Positions 1 through 6,247 of a stretch of 6,247 nucleotides of DNA are shown one piece after another. The translations under genes and the position numbers were made by a program. Where the stretch lies: contig PBNG01000039.1 of NCBI GenBank assembly GCA_002723015.1, positions 36,044 through 42,290 on the forward strand. Direction: 5' to 3'. The notes below the pieces were generated by a model. That model made no database searches. It had not been told where the DNA came from and worked only from the letters and a program-made list of their open reading frames with translations. Within the stretch, counting starts at the first letter, position 1, and every line of letters begins with the position of its first letter. This stretch comes from Roseibacillus sp. (lineage in GTDB: Bacteria > Verrucomicrobiota > Verrucomicrobiae > Verrucomicrobiales > Akkermansiaceae).

Positions 1-230
1 CGGTAGTTCACTCCTTCGGTGACCCATATCCGACCCTTATGGTCGATATCCATGTTGGTTGGGTTGTAGAGCTGAGGAGTGGTGGCCCAGACGGTTACTT
101 CAAGAGACGGGTCCACTTGGAACATCTCGGGAGGAAGGGCTCTGGGGGCATTTCCAGGCCTCCACTCGTCCTCTGCAGGCAGTGAAGTGACTGCGCACAG
201 GAAAAGGATGAAGAGCGGGTTTGGCTTCAT
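1..230 (-). CDS. PVC-type haem-binding dehydrogenase, N-terminal part (runs off left edge)
   Basis: Only the first 76 codons are inside the window; the frame is open to base 1. The start at 230 gives a typical Sec signal peptide: a Lys at position 2, a hydrophobic core (PLFILFLCAVTSL), then small residues (LPA) before a charged mature start (EDEW). The mature part has the opening seen in Pirellula/Verrucomicrobium membrane-bound dehydrogenases: a segment reading LEVTVWATTPQLYNPTNMDI, followed by DHKGRIWVTEGVNYR. The NPTN...GRIWV.EG.NYR pattern is the first blade of the sugar-dehydrogenase-like propeller. Full-length members are usually 800-1,200 residues with HEAT repeats and a C-terminal CxxCH haem c domain, none of which can be checked here. 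It follows a second member of the family on the same strand after 67 bp, so co-transcription is likely. No Shine-Dalgarno sequence is visible upstream of the ATG. Family assignment is firm; substrate is unknown. Confidence 0.85.
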   Translation of the reverse strand, partial: MKPNPLFILFLCAVTSLPAEDEWRPGNAPRALPPEMFQVDPSLEVTVWATTPQLYNPTNMDIDHKGRIWVTEGVNY

Positions 231-297
231 GACTCGGGACGATTTGGTGAGGGATAGAGGGGAATCCCATGAGCGATGCGGATAGCCATGAATCTGC

Positions 298-2892
298 TTA
301 TTTCTTCTGCGAAAGCTTCCAGCTGAGCTCTTCCTGTCTCCACGGACGAATACGATTCCGGAACTTTTCCCGGGTAGCTGCTACGTGCGACGGTAGAACC
401 ACACTGCCTGAATTACCCCATTCGCGGCGGACAAAGGTCAGAATGGAGGCCACCCATTCGTCATCATTACCCGCCCCAAAGGGAGCCATCAGACCCTCGT
501 AGTTCCTCCCGTCGAGTTCGCCCGTCAAACCGTGCAACATGATCTGGATGGAGGCTTCCCGATTGCCTTCAAGGCGAGGGGATTCGGGGAGCGGAGGAGC
601 AAGGACACTCGTGCCGTCAGGGCTTGTAATTCCGCGGCCGTCCGGTGCATGACAAGTAGTGCAGAGTTCGCGGTAAATGGTCTGGCCGCGGTCGAACAGG
701 AGTTGATGCTCCTTTTCGAGAGGTGGCGAATGCTGGGCGAATTCCCGTCCGTAAGTTTCGAGCCCGGGCCACGAGAACATAAAGGAAATCGCCTGTAATT
801 GTTTTCGGATTTCCGGTTCGTTGCGTGCTTCCAGGAGGATAAGACCCGCCGGTTTGGCCGTGAATTGAATCACTCTGGCTCGTGGCGGGTTTTGTCTGGG
901 AGAGACAACGGTAGCGGCAATTTTCTGAAGCATGGAAAGGGCGCGAGGGCTTTTTTCTCTTGCGATGAGGTCGAAGAGCTTCTGGAAGCTCCGGGGATCC
1001 CCGGCTGCGACTGTTCCGGCGATGCAATAGTGCTGCCACTTTTCCAGCTGGGCTGTGGTTTTTTCATCAATCGCATCACCCTGAAAGACTGGTAGCGCGA
1101 GAAGGGCAGAAAGCAAATCAACAAGAAATCGACGGGGAGATCCGGCTGCCACAGCATTCAGAATTCGCTCGTTCATCGGGTGCTTCTTGATGCACCTCAA
1201 GATAAGATCCTTTCCCTGATCGTGATCTGCTCTGCCAGCAGTGAGGACAATCTGGGCAGCGACCGCGGGATCGGGATCCCCGGTCAAGGTCCGGAGTCTC
1301 TGGTAACAATGAGAGGAATGATCTCCCTTGAGAAGGCGTTCCATGGTTCGGACGGCTGCGACACGGACACGGGAGTCTCGGTCTGCAAGGGCAGCGAAGC
1401 AGGTGTCCTCATCCAGTTTTCTCAGGCCGTCAAGGGTCCAGAGGGCGTGGAGGCGGCCAAGGGCATTCTGATGGTTCGTTGCCATCTTTTGGAGGGCAGG
1501 GGCGACAGAGGACTCCTGCCTGGTAACAAGAAGGCTCTGCGCGGTGTCACGCCACCAGCCGTTGGGATGAGCGAGAGCTTCCACCAGTTTGGCCGGAGTT
1601 GCTCCGAGCAGATCAGGTTTGGGCCCTGGATTAATTCCCTCACGAACCACCCTGTATATTCGCCCCCTTCCTATATTTTTTTCATATCCTGCCTTGAGGA
1701 TTTCACCCCGCAGGTAGTCTGTAATGTAGACTTTCTCCTGGATGATGCCGTGATACATGTCGACGATGTAGAGGCAACCATCTGGGCCGGTCGCAAGATT
1801 GACGGGGCGAAAATTTCCATCCACGGAGGAGATGAACTCTCCGGAGGTGGCCTCGTAGTTGTTGGCCAGTTCGATATGCCCGGACTTCGTGTAGCGCACG
1901 CCTGAGCGCCGGATGAGTCGACCCACCGGTTCACAGACCAGGTAGTCTCCGTAGATATCCTCCCCCAGACGGTCCCCCCGGAACAGGGTTTGCCCGCAGG
2001 CGGAGGTGAATGTTTTGAGGGTGCCATCTTCGGGGCGGGCCATGCCGGGACCACTTTGCAGGTCCGGGGTGACCATAGAGGGCCAGACGCTTTGATGGTT
2101 TTCCATGCCGCGGATGGCTGCGGCCATCGGTCCGCGCCGTATTTGTCTGCGTGGATCCGGCTGATGGTAGCGTGGAGGAACAAAAAGTGCGATCGCAGGA
2201 ACTCCGTTGGTGGAGAAGAGAAGGCGCCCTTCGTCGTTGCGCGTCAGACCCCACTGTCCGGCCACAAGGACTCCTTCGCTCCGTAATGTGCGGTTGGTCA
2301 ACTGGTAGCGCCGATCGTGCTGGGAAACATGAATCCAGTTGTCGATCCCCCAGAGAAGACCGTTGGCCTTGTGCTCGACATTGCTGGAGCGCATGGAAAA
2401 GCGGTCGAAGACCTTTTTCCTCGTATCTGCAACCCCGTCCCCGTCAAGGTCCCGGCAATACCATAGATCCGGAGGTTCTCCAACGAGGAGCCCGTCATCG
2501 ACTGCCAGAATGGCTCGCGGTTCGACGAGGCCGTCAAGGTAGACGGAATGCCGGTCCATTCTGCCATCACCGTTCGTGTCTTCGTGCAGGGAGATCCTTC
2601 CCACGGGGTCCTGGGCCCCGGTACCGTCGATATCCTGCATGTAGCCGCGCATTTCGGCTACGAACATACGACCGTTTCCGTCCCATGCGATGGCGACTGG
2701 TTCACGGATCTGCGGTTCGGAGAGAACCAGCTCGAGTCGGAAACCAGATGGTAGCCTGATATGTTTAATTGCCTCCTCTGGCGCAAGGGGAAGGAGAGCA
2801 GGGTGCTTTTCCACCAACCTTCCTGGTGGGGAGGCCTGCCCCGTCATGCCGGTAAGCACAATGGAGAGGAGCGCTAGAGAGTTGACTCGCAT
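298..2892 (-). CDS. PVC-type haem-binding CxxCH protein / membrane-bound dehydrogenase, complete
   Basis: Predicted exported electron-transfer or dehydrogenase protein of 864 residues. I chose the ATG at 2892 because it puts a signal peptide (MRVNSLALLSIVLTGMTGQA) at the N terminus; an in-frame ATG at 2952 adds 20 residues without a better ribosome site. Domains, numbered from 2892: residues about 45-415 form a glucose/sorbosone-dehydrogenase-like propeller (GRMFVAEMRGY near 74; GDYLVCEPVGRLIRR near 315; DMYHGIIQEKVYITDYLRGE near 378). Two Asp-rich loops, DTNGDGRMD (105-113) and DLDGDGVAD (148-156), look like calcium sites. Residues about 430-580 are HEAT-like, opening with the family hallmark NGWWRDTAQSLL. 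The C terminus is a cytochrome c domain with CTTCH (744-748) and a likely axial Met in GLMAPFG (M802). Length and domain order are standard for the family. Known members are often encoded near sulfatases and glycan-degrading enzymes; the electron acceptor and substrate here are unknown. It probably leads a transcript that includes the next minus-strand gene. Confidence 0.92.
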   Translation of the reverse strand: MRVNSLALLSIVLTGMTGQASPPGRLVEKHPALLPLAPEEAIKHIRLPSGFRLELVLSEPQIREPVAIAWDGNGRMFVAEMRGYMQDIDGTGAQDPVGRISLHEDTNGDGRMDRHSVYLDGLVEPRAILAVDDGLLVGEPPDLWYCRDLDGDGVADTRKKVFDRFSMRSSNVEHKANGLLWGIDNWIHVSQHDRRYQLTNRTLRSEGVLVAGQWGLTRNDEGRLLFSTNGVPAIALFVPPRYHQPDPRRQIRRGPMAAAIRGMENHQSVWPSMVTPDLQSGPGMARPEDGTLKTFTSACGQTLFRGDRLGEDIYGDYLVCEPVGRLIRRSGVRYTKSGHIELANNYEATSGEFISSVDGNFRPVNLATGPDGCLYIVDMYHGIIQEKVYITDYLRGEILKAGYEKNIGRGRIYRVVREGINPGPKPDLLGATPAKLVEALAHPNGWWRDTAQSLLVTRQESSVAPALQKMATNHQNALGRLHALWTLDGLRKLDEDTCFAALADRDSRVRVAAVRTMERLLKGDHSSHCYQRLRTLTGDPDPAVAAQIVLTAGRADHDQGKDLILRCIKKHPMNERILNAVAAGSPRRFLVDLLSALLALPVFQGDAIDEKTTAQLEKWQHYCIAGTVAAGDPRSFQKLFDLIAREKSPRALSMLQKIAATVVSPRQNPPRARVIQFTAKPAGLILLEARNEPEIRKQLQAISFMFSWPGLETYGREFAQHSPPLEKEHQLLFDRGQTIYRELCTTCHAPDGRGITSPDGTSVLAPPLPESPRLEGNREASIQIMLHGLTGELDGRNYEGLMAPFGAGNDDEWVASILTFVRREWGNSGSVVLPSHVAATREKFRNRIRPWRQEELSWKLSQKK
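649..663 (-). other. Covalent haem c attachment motif CTTCH
   Basis: These five codons read Cys-Thr-Thr-Cys-His, the CxxCH motif that binds haem c by two thioethers, with His as the proximal ligand. The surrounding sequence, YRELCTTCHAPDGRG, is typical of class I cytochrome c domains. The Met encoded at 487-489, in the stretch LMAPFG, is the likely distal ligand by position. The protein carries a signal peptide, which agrees with haem attachment outside the cytoplasm. Confidence 0.9.
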
Positions 2893-2980
2893 GGGTTGAC
2901 CAGATGCTGCATGGAGAGGGTTGAAGATCAAGTGAACCTTGGATCGCTCCATCGCACAGATGTGTGGGGTTCATTCACAT

Positions 2981-3019
2981 TCCGATCAAGGATCTGCTCC
3001 TTGTGATTGAGGAATCGGA
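2981..3019. repeat. Nested inverted repeat in the divergent intergenic region
   Basis: The inner arms CAAGGA (2987-2992) and TCCTTG (2998-3003) are perfect complements around the 5-base loop TCTGC. The outer arms TCCGAT (2981-2986) and ATCGGA (3014-3019) are also perfect complements. The left arms are contiguous, while the right arms are separated by ten bases, so as RNA it would be a hairpin with a one-sided bulge. It lies between the divergent haem-protein gene and the 441-residue protein gene, 39 bp upstream of the latter's start, where an operator or leader structure could act. No convincing -35/-10 pair could be assigned on either strand of 2893-3057. The function is inferred from position only, and short arms of this kind can occur by chance. 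Confidence 0.4.
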
Positions 3020-3034
3020 TAAATTGAGGCACTA

Positions 3035-3041
3035 GAGGAAG
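3035..3041 (+). promoter_or_regulatory. Distant Shine-Dalgarno-like sequence for the 441-residue protein
   Basis: GAGGAAG is the only purine-rich, anti-SD-like run upstream of the ATG at 3058, but it ends 16 bases before it, beyond the usual 5-9. The bases between include GCCAACTCTGGC (3041-3052), which can form a 4-bp stem with a 4-base loop. If folded, that hairpin would leave about 5 unpaired bases (TCGAT) between the SD and the ATG. This is a suggestion from geometry; the stem is short, and initiation may simply not depend on SD pairing. Confidence 0.25.
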
Positions 3042-3057
3042 CCAACTCTGGCTCGAT

Positions 3058-4383
3058 ATGGGGAAGATTCGCACATTCAGGTATTTTCGCCCTCTCGAGC
3101 ACGACCGGATGAATTTCCATCCGGAGGAACCTCTGCGCTACGATCACTTTGAGTTCAAGGCGCTCGATCGCTTCAGGGGGGATCTTGAGCTTCTCGTGAT
3201 TCCGGTGGAGAGCCTGCCCCGGATTAGTGAGATTCTGTCTGAGTTGGGCCTGAATGATTCCCGTGAGGTTTTCGAGCAGCAATGCCGTGAGGTCATTTCA
3301 GTTCCGGAAAAACACATCAATGAACAGACAGGTAAAGGGCAGGTCACCTTCAGGGTTCATTTCAAAAATGTCCCCGGATCACTGGCTTCGATCAATGGCC
3401 GTGCTCTGGTGGTCCTCTGTCTCCATCTGTTGCAGGATCGGAACCGCGCGGGAAAAAGTGATTACAGGGTGGCTGGGTATGCCCATGTAAACAGTTTTGA
3501 TTACATGGACCATCCCACGGGCAGGCTCCTTCCTTCCTATTACTACAATCTCCTGCGGGTCAGTAGCTACTCGGAGAATGGTAACGAGCTCTACCGTCAG
3601 TGCGGCATGTTCGCCACGATTTTCTCCGTATTTGATGAGCTGACCAAGATCAACGGGGTGAACGTCGGATACGCCAACTTTGGGAAGGAGAACCGGGGCA
3701 TGCAACGATCAATGGAGACTCTTTCCCGGCTATTTAAGAAGGGATACCATAAGTTCCACGTCGACTCCTACATCAAGATTCATCGTCTCTTCAGGAGCAG
3801 GCGCTGGGGCAAATACCTCGTAGACATTTCGGATGATGAGAGTCGTCTCAGGGAATTTCATGAAAAAAACATCAAGGAGCGAGGCAGGTTCCTCCTCCAC
3901 CAGTATCCTACCTATGATTCGTTCAAGGCGATGTTTGAGGGCGTGCGATCTCACAGCAGCACGAGCCGGGTCTACATGCTGCCGGGCAAGGATGGAGAAA
4001 TGCTTGCGGCGGCCATGGCCGTAAACTGGGGAGATTACTTTGCCCTGACTCTTGAAAAGCCGAGGGGGCTTTTCAAGCTGGTGGCCTCAATGAAGGTGAT
4101 GGATCAGATCCTTTGGCCGATTCATTCCATTGGAGAAAAGCGGGACGTTGCAAAGCTATGGAAGGGTCTGGCATACCTGTATGAGAAAGAGAGCGGGGTT
4201 CACCTGTCGCTCATGATGTCTCAGCCCGGAGACCCGTATGCGCGTCTGAAGCGAAGCATGCTGCATGATCCATTCGTCTATTTTACGATGTATAACAGGC
4301 AGGATGAATACCTGGCTCTGGAGGCGTCCTGCCGGCTGAGGGGTGGAGGAATCTCCATCTTCACGGAAACGCCGCTGACCTGA
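3058..4383 (+). CDS. Hypothetical cytoplasmic protein, 441 residues, possibly two GNAT-like halves
   Basis: I do not recognise this protein by name. It has no signal peptide and no membrane segment, so it should be cytoplasmic. ATG 3058 is the only usual start after the in-frame stop at 3025. Residues about 135-250 read like an N-acyltransferase core: a strand (YRVAGYAHVNSF), another strand (YNLLRVSSYS), a helix after an RQCGMFA turn, the strand-turn INGVNVGYANFGKENRGM, then a helix and GYHKFHVDSYIKIHR. Residues about 305-415 seem to repeat this plan (MLAAAMAVNWGDYFALTLEK, then KLWKGLAYLYEKESGVHLSL and DPFVYFTMYNRQ). The N-terminal 130 residues match nothing I can name. The GNAT comparison rests on the predicted strand/helix order, not on a clear acetyl-CoA-binding Q/RxxGxG/A motif, so it is tentative. 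The gene is divergent from the haem-protein pair and precedes the exported enzyme gene by 114 bp, on the same strand. Confidence 0.85.
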   Translation: MGKIRTFRYFRPLEHDRMNFHPEEPLRYDHFEFKALDRFRGDLELLVIPVESLPRISEILSELGLNDSREVFEQQCREVISVPEKHINEQTGKGQVTFRVHFKNVPGSLASINGRALVVLCLHLLQDRNRAGKSDYRVAGYAHVNSFDYMDHPTGRLLPSYYYNLLRVSSYSENGNELYRQCGMFATIFSVFDELTKINGVNVGYANFGKENRGMQRSMETLSRLFKKGYHKFHVDSYIKIHRLFRSRRWGKYLVDISDDESRLREFHEKNIKERGRFLLHQYPTYDSFKAMFEGVRSHSSTSRVYMLPGKDGEMLAAAMAVNWGDYFALTLEKPRGLFKLVASMKVMDQILWPIHSIGEKRDVAKLWKGLAYLYEKESGVHLSLMMSQPGDPYARLKRSMLHDPFVYFTMYNRQDEYLALEASCRLRGGGISIFTETPLT

Positions 4384-4388
4384 GCCCG

Positions 4389-4410
4389 CGGGGGGTGTGA
4401 CCCCGTTATT
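4389..4410 (+). terminator. Weak terminator-like hairpin after the 441-residue protein gene
   Basis: Six bases after the stop codon, CGGGG (4389-4393) can pair with CCCCG (4401-4405); alternatively GGGGT (4392-4396) pairs with ACCCC (4400-4404) around a 3-base loop. Either stem is followed by TTATT, a short and imperfect U-tract. This suits a weak intrinsic terminator between the gene and the next one on the same strand, which would allow partial read-through. Confidence 0.35.
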
Positions 4411-4497
4411 CCTTCTCGCCGACAGGACCAGAATGAATTAGATCGAGAATGGACTGTGGAAAGGTGTGTGTCGCCGCAGTCTCTGAATCCTGATCCC

Positions 4498-6247
4498 ATG
4501 ACGAGAACATATTGCATGATGACCCTTGCGAAATCAACAGGCCGCTTCCTATGGCCTCTTTTGCTCGGTTGTTTCCCGCTGGAGGTGAATGGTGAATCTG
4601 CTCAGGTCCTTGATCTCGAGAGAATGAAAGGGTTGAGGAGCTTTGCGGAAGCTGCGCTTCAACACGGGCGCGATACCTACGGGAAGAAACATACTCCGCT
4701 ATTCGTTGACTCGCTTGAAGTGAGCACTATGAAGGCGCCGGAGAAGATGTATATCCATCGTCTCGGGGGTCCGGGCCCCCGCTCGAAGCAGCCGTTCCAA
4801 CCGGTGATCTCCTCGAATCTTGCTTATCAGGGAAATCTCATGCGTTTTCTCGTTGGGATCAGTAACCTGACTGGTGATGCGCGCTACAAGGAGGCCTACA
4901 AGGAGAGTCTTCGCTACTGCTTCAGGCATTATGCAGTTCCCAATGGATTGCTCCAGATGGGGCATCATCGCTGGGTGAACCTGAATACCGATGATCAAGA
5001 CGGCAACGACTGGCCGGCTGGGAAAAGCGGCCATGAGATGAAACGCGATTATCCCTATTACCCCCTTTTCTGGGAGACGGATCCGGTTGCAGCCCGTCGG
5101 ATGATGACCGCACACTGGGACTCTCACATTCAGGACTGGGGCTTCATGAACTTCACCCGGCACGGGAGCTACGTGAAGGAGTTGAATGAGGAAACCGTCT
5201 GGAACCAGCCCATCACCGATCCGGTGGTAGGTATCGTCAAGGGGAACCTCACCTTCTTTGATTCTGGGTCTGACATCATTTACGCCGGAGCTCAGCTCGG
5301 TCTCCTGAATGATGATGACAGGCCGCTTTTCTGGGCCCAGAGGCTTTATGCGCGCTATTCTGAGAGTGCCCATCCGCGGACTGATCTTCCTCCTTGGCAT
5401 CATACCTCCCTGCGGACCTTCGGCTCCGAGGAAGAGCCTGTTCCGGAATACGCCCTGATCACATCGGGATCGGCGGGCCTGATGAATGGGGGAGGGATTG
5501 CGATGTTGAGGCTGGGGGAAGAGCTCGGAGCGAAGGGTCGTTATTACCGTGAGACGATGCTCAAACACCTGAAGGCCTATGCGAGGCATTGCTACCGTCC
5601 GGATGTCAACCAGATGCGCAACATGCTGTTCGACGGAACGGATCTCGCCGATCGCGAAGTGCGGAACACGAAGCCCGGCGAGGAAGGTAAAAGTTCGTGG
5701 GTTCCGTGGTCTCCTACTCCCACCAATATTCTGGCTTTTGCGATCTGCTATCGACAGAGCAAGGACCGGAAGATCTGGGAGACTCTGCGGGCGATGTTCC
5801 GTGGTAATAACCTGGGGGATATTGGGGACCAACAAGGGAAATCACACCGGCTCAATCTTGAGACTGCGGAAGCCAATTACCTGCTTATTTTTCCGCTGGT
5901 GGAGCTTTTCAAGGCGACCGGTGACAGGTCCTACCTGGCGCTGGGCCGGGCCATCGCCAACAATGCCTTCGGGATGCATTTCCGTCGAGAGCAGGGACTC
6001 TTCACTCCGAGCCCGCTGCATCGGATCGCCAATCTCTGTTCTGCAGAGCCGCTGGCGCTGCTCACTCTCGAGGCGGCCCTGCAGGGAAGGCTTGATGAGG
6101 TGCCCTCCTATGCCGGCAGTAATGAGGGCGAACAGATGCCTTTTCTCCGGGCACTCGAATCCAGACCTTATATGCCAAGTGTTTCCCACCTTTATTATCC
6201 GCACATTGCAACGGCTCTTTGTGACGACCTGCTTCCCTCCTCCTCGC
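4498..6247 (+). CDS. Exported helical-toroid (six-hairpin-like) protein, probable polysaccharide lyase or glycosidase; runs off right edge
   Basis: 583 codons are open with no stop before the window edge. From ATG 4498, a basic stretch (KSTGR, residues 12-16) precedes a hydrophobic core (FLWPLLLGCFPLEV), giving a Sec signal. Cleavage could follow NGESA near residue 35, or LLGC (Cys 25) could be a weak lipobox. ATGs at 4516 and 4519 are alternative starts that keep the signal. The mature part is rich in amphipathic helices, typical of (alpha/alpha) toroid enzymes. Notable segments are NLAYQGNLMRFLVGISNLTG (107-126), KSGHEMKRDYPYYPLFWETD (176-195), the MNFTRHGSY region (217-225), NGGGIAMLRLGEELG (330-344) and SSWVPWSPTPTNIL (399-412). 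The GHE.K..YPYY..FWE.DP pattern resembles exported planctomycete and verrucomicrobial proteins often labelled pectate-lyase-like, but I cannot assign a CAZy family or catalytic residues. Its setting beside exported PVC haem proteins agrees with a glycan-breakdown role. Real coding status is firm; function is inference. Confidence 0.88.
   Translation, partial: MTRTYCMMTLAKSTGRFLWPLLLGCFPLEVNGESAQVLDLERMKGLRSFAEAALQHGRDTYGKKHTPLFVDSLEVSTMKAPEKMYIHRLGGPGPRSKQPFQPVISSNLAYQGNLMRFLVGISNLTGDARYKEAYKESLRYCFRHYAVPNGLLQMGHHRWVNLNTDDQDGNDWPAGKSGHEMKRDYPYYPLFWETDPVAARRMMTAHWDSHIQDWGFMNFTRHGSYVKELNEETVWNQPITDPVVGIVKGNLTFFDSGSDIIYAGAQLGLLNDDDRPLFWAQRLYARYSESAHPRTDLPPWHHTSLRTFGSEEEPVPEYALITSGSAGLMNGGGIAMLRLGEELGAKGRYYRETMLKHLKAYARHCYRPDVNQMRNMLFDGTDLADREVRNTKPGEEGKSSWVPWSPTPTNILAFAICYRQSKDRKIWETLRAMFRGNNLGDIGDQQGKSHRLNLETAEANYLLIFPLVELFKATGDRSYLALGRAIANNAFGMHFRREQGLFTPSPLHRIANLCSAEPLALLTLEAALQGRLDEVPSYAGSNEGEQMPFLRALESRPYMPSVSHLYYPHIATALCDDLLPSSS

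Noticed and set aside
251..268. Small inverted repeat GGGAT...ATCCC between the two minus-strand genes, considered as a terminator
   Set aside because: The stem is only 5 bp with an 8-base loop and no T-tract follows on the minus strand, so it gives no real support for termination between the genes.
79..285. A 68-codon plus-strand open frame near the left edge
   Set aside because: It is antisense to the signal peptide and first propeller blade of the partial minus-strand gene; the product has no plausible features.
1180..1905. A 241-codon open frame on the plus strand
   Set aside because: It is antisense to the HEAT-repeat and propeller region of the haem protein, whose family motifs in the minus frame are unambiguous.
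1671..2254. Overlapping minus-strand open frames of 170 and 107 codons
   Set aside because: They are out-of-frame shadows of the propeller domain of the haem protein, with Pro/Ser/Arg-rich products and no motif.
2893..3057. Search for a sigma-70-type promoter pair in the divergent region
   Set aside because: Candidates such as TTGGCT (minus strand) with a 17-base spacer led only to a poor -10 box (TTATCC), and the plus-strand candidates had wrong spacing.
4699..5835. A 378-codon open frame on the minus strand
   Set aside because: It lies wholly opposite the plus-strand exported-enzyme frame, which is open for 583 codons, has a signal peptide and a sensible enzyme-like composition. The antisense product has no recognisable domain and unusual His/Arg/Pro-rich composition.
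5842..6204. A 120-codon minus-strand open frame near the right edge
   Set aside because: It is antisense to the continuing plus-strand enzyme gene and shows no domain.

Overview
The window looks like a piece of a Verrucomicrobiota or Planctomycetota (PVC superphylum) chromosome, with Verrucomicrobiota more likely. The main evidence is a pair of genes for secreted, PVC-type haem-binding 'membrane-bound dehydrogenase' proteins, a family greatly expanded in these phyla. Weak or absent Shine-Dalgarno sequences and several Sec signal peptides also fit. No RNA gene, mobile element, CRISPR array or phage-like sequence was seen.

Layout: two genes lie on the minus strand in the left half. The first (1-230) is cut by the window edge and holds only the signal peptide and the start of a PVC-type propeller domain. 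The second (298-2892, possibly from 2952) is complete: signal peptide, sugar-dehydrogenase-like beta-propeller with two calcium-loop-like motifs, HEAT-like helical repeats and a C-terminal cytochrome c domain with one CxxCH site. The tandem pair is separated by 67 bp. A divergent intergenic region follows (2893-3057), containing a nested inverted repeat (2981-3019). On the plus strand come a 441-residue cytoplasmic protein of unknown function, possibly with two GNAT-like halves (3058-4383), then a weak terminator-like hairpin. The last gene (4498 to the right edge) encodes an exported protein, truncated here, that resembles the all-helical toroid enzymes acting on polysaccharides. It is easy to miss because its stop codon lies outside the window, while a long antisense open frame lies opposite.

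Taken together, the three exported proteins suggest a locus for periplasmic or surface oxidation and breakdown of carbohydrate, which is the usual setting of PVC-type haem proteins. This is inference from context; no substrate can be read from the sequence. The 441-residue protein is the least explained gene. It is predicted to be cytoplasmic and may have no direct link to its neighbours. Everything is ordinary protein-coding sequence, with no clear sign of a new multi-gene system.
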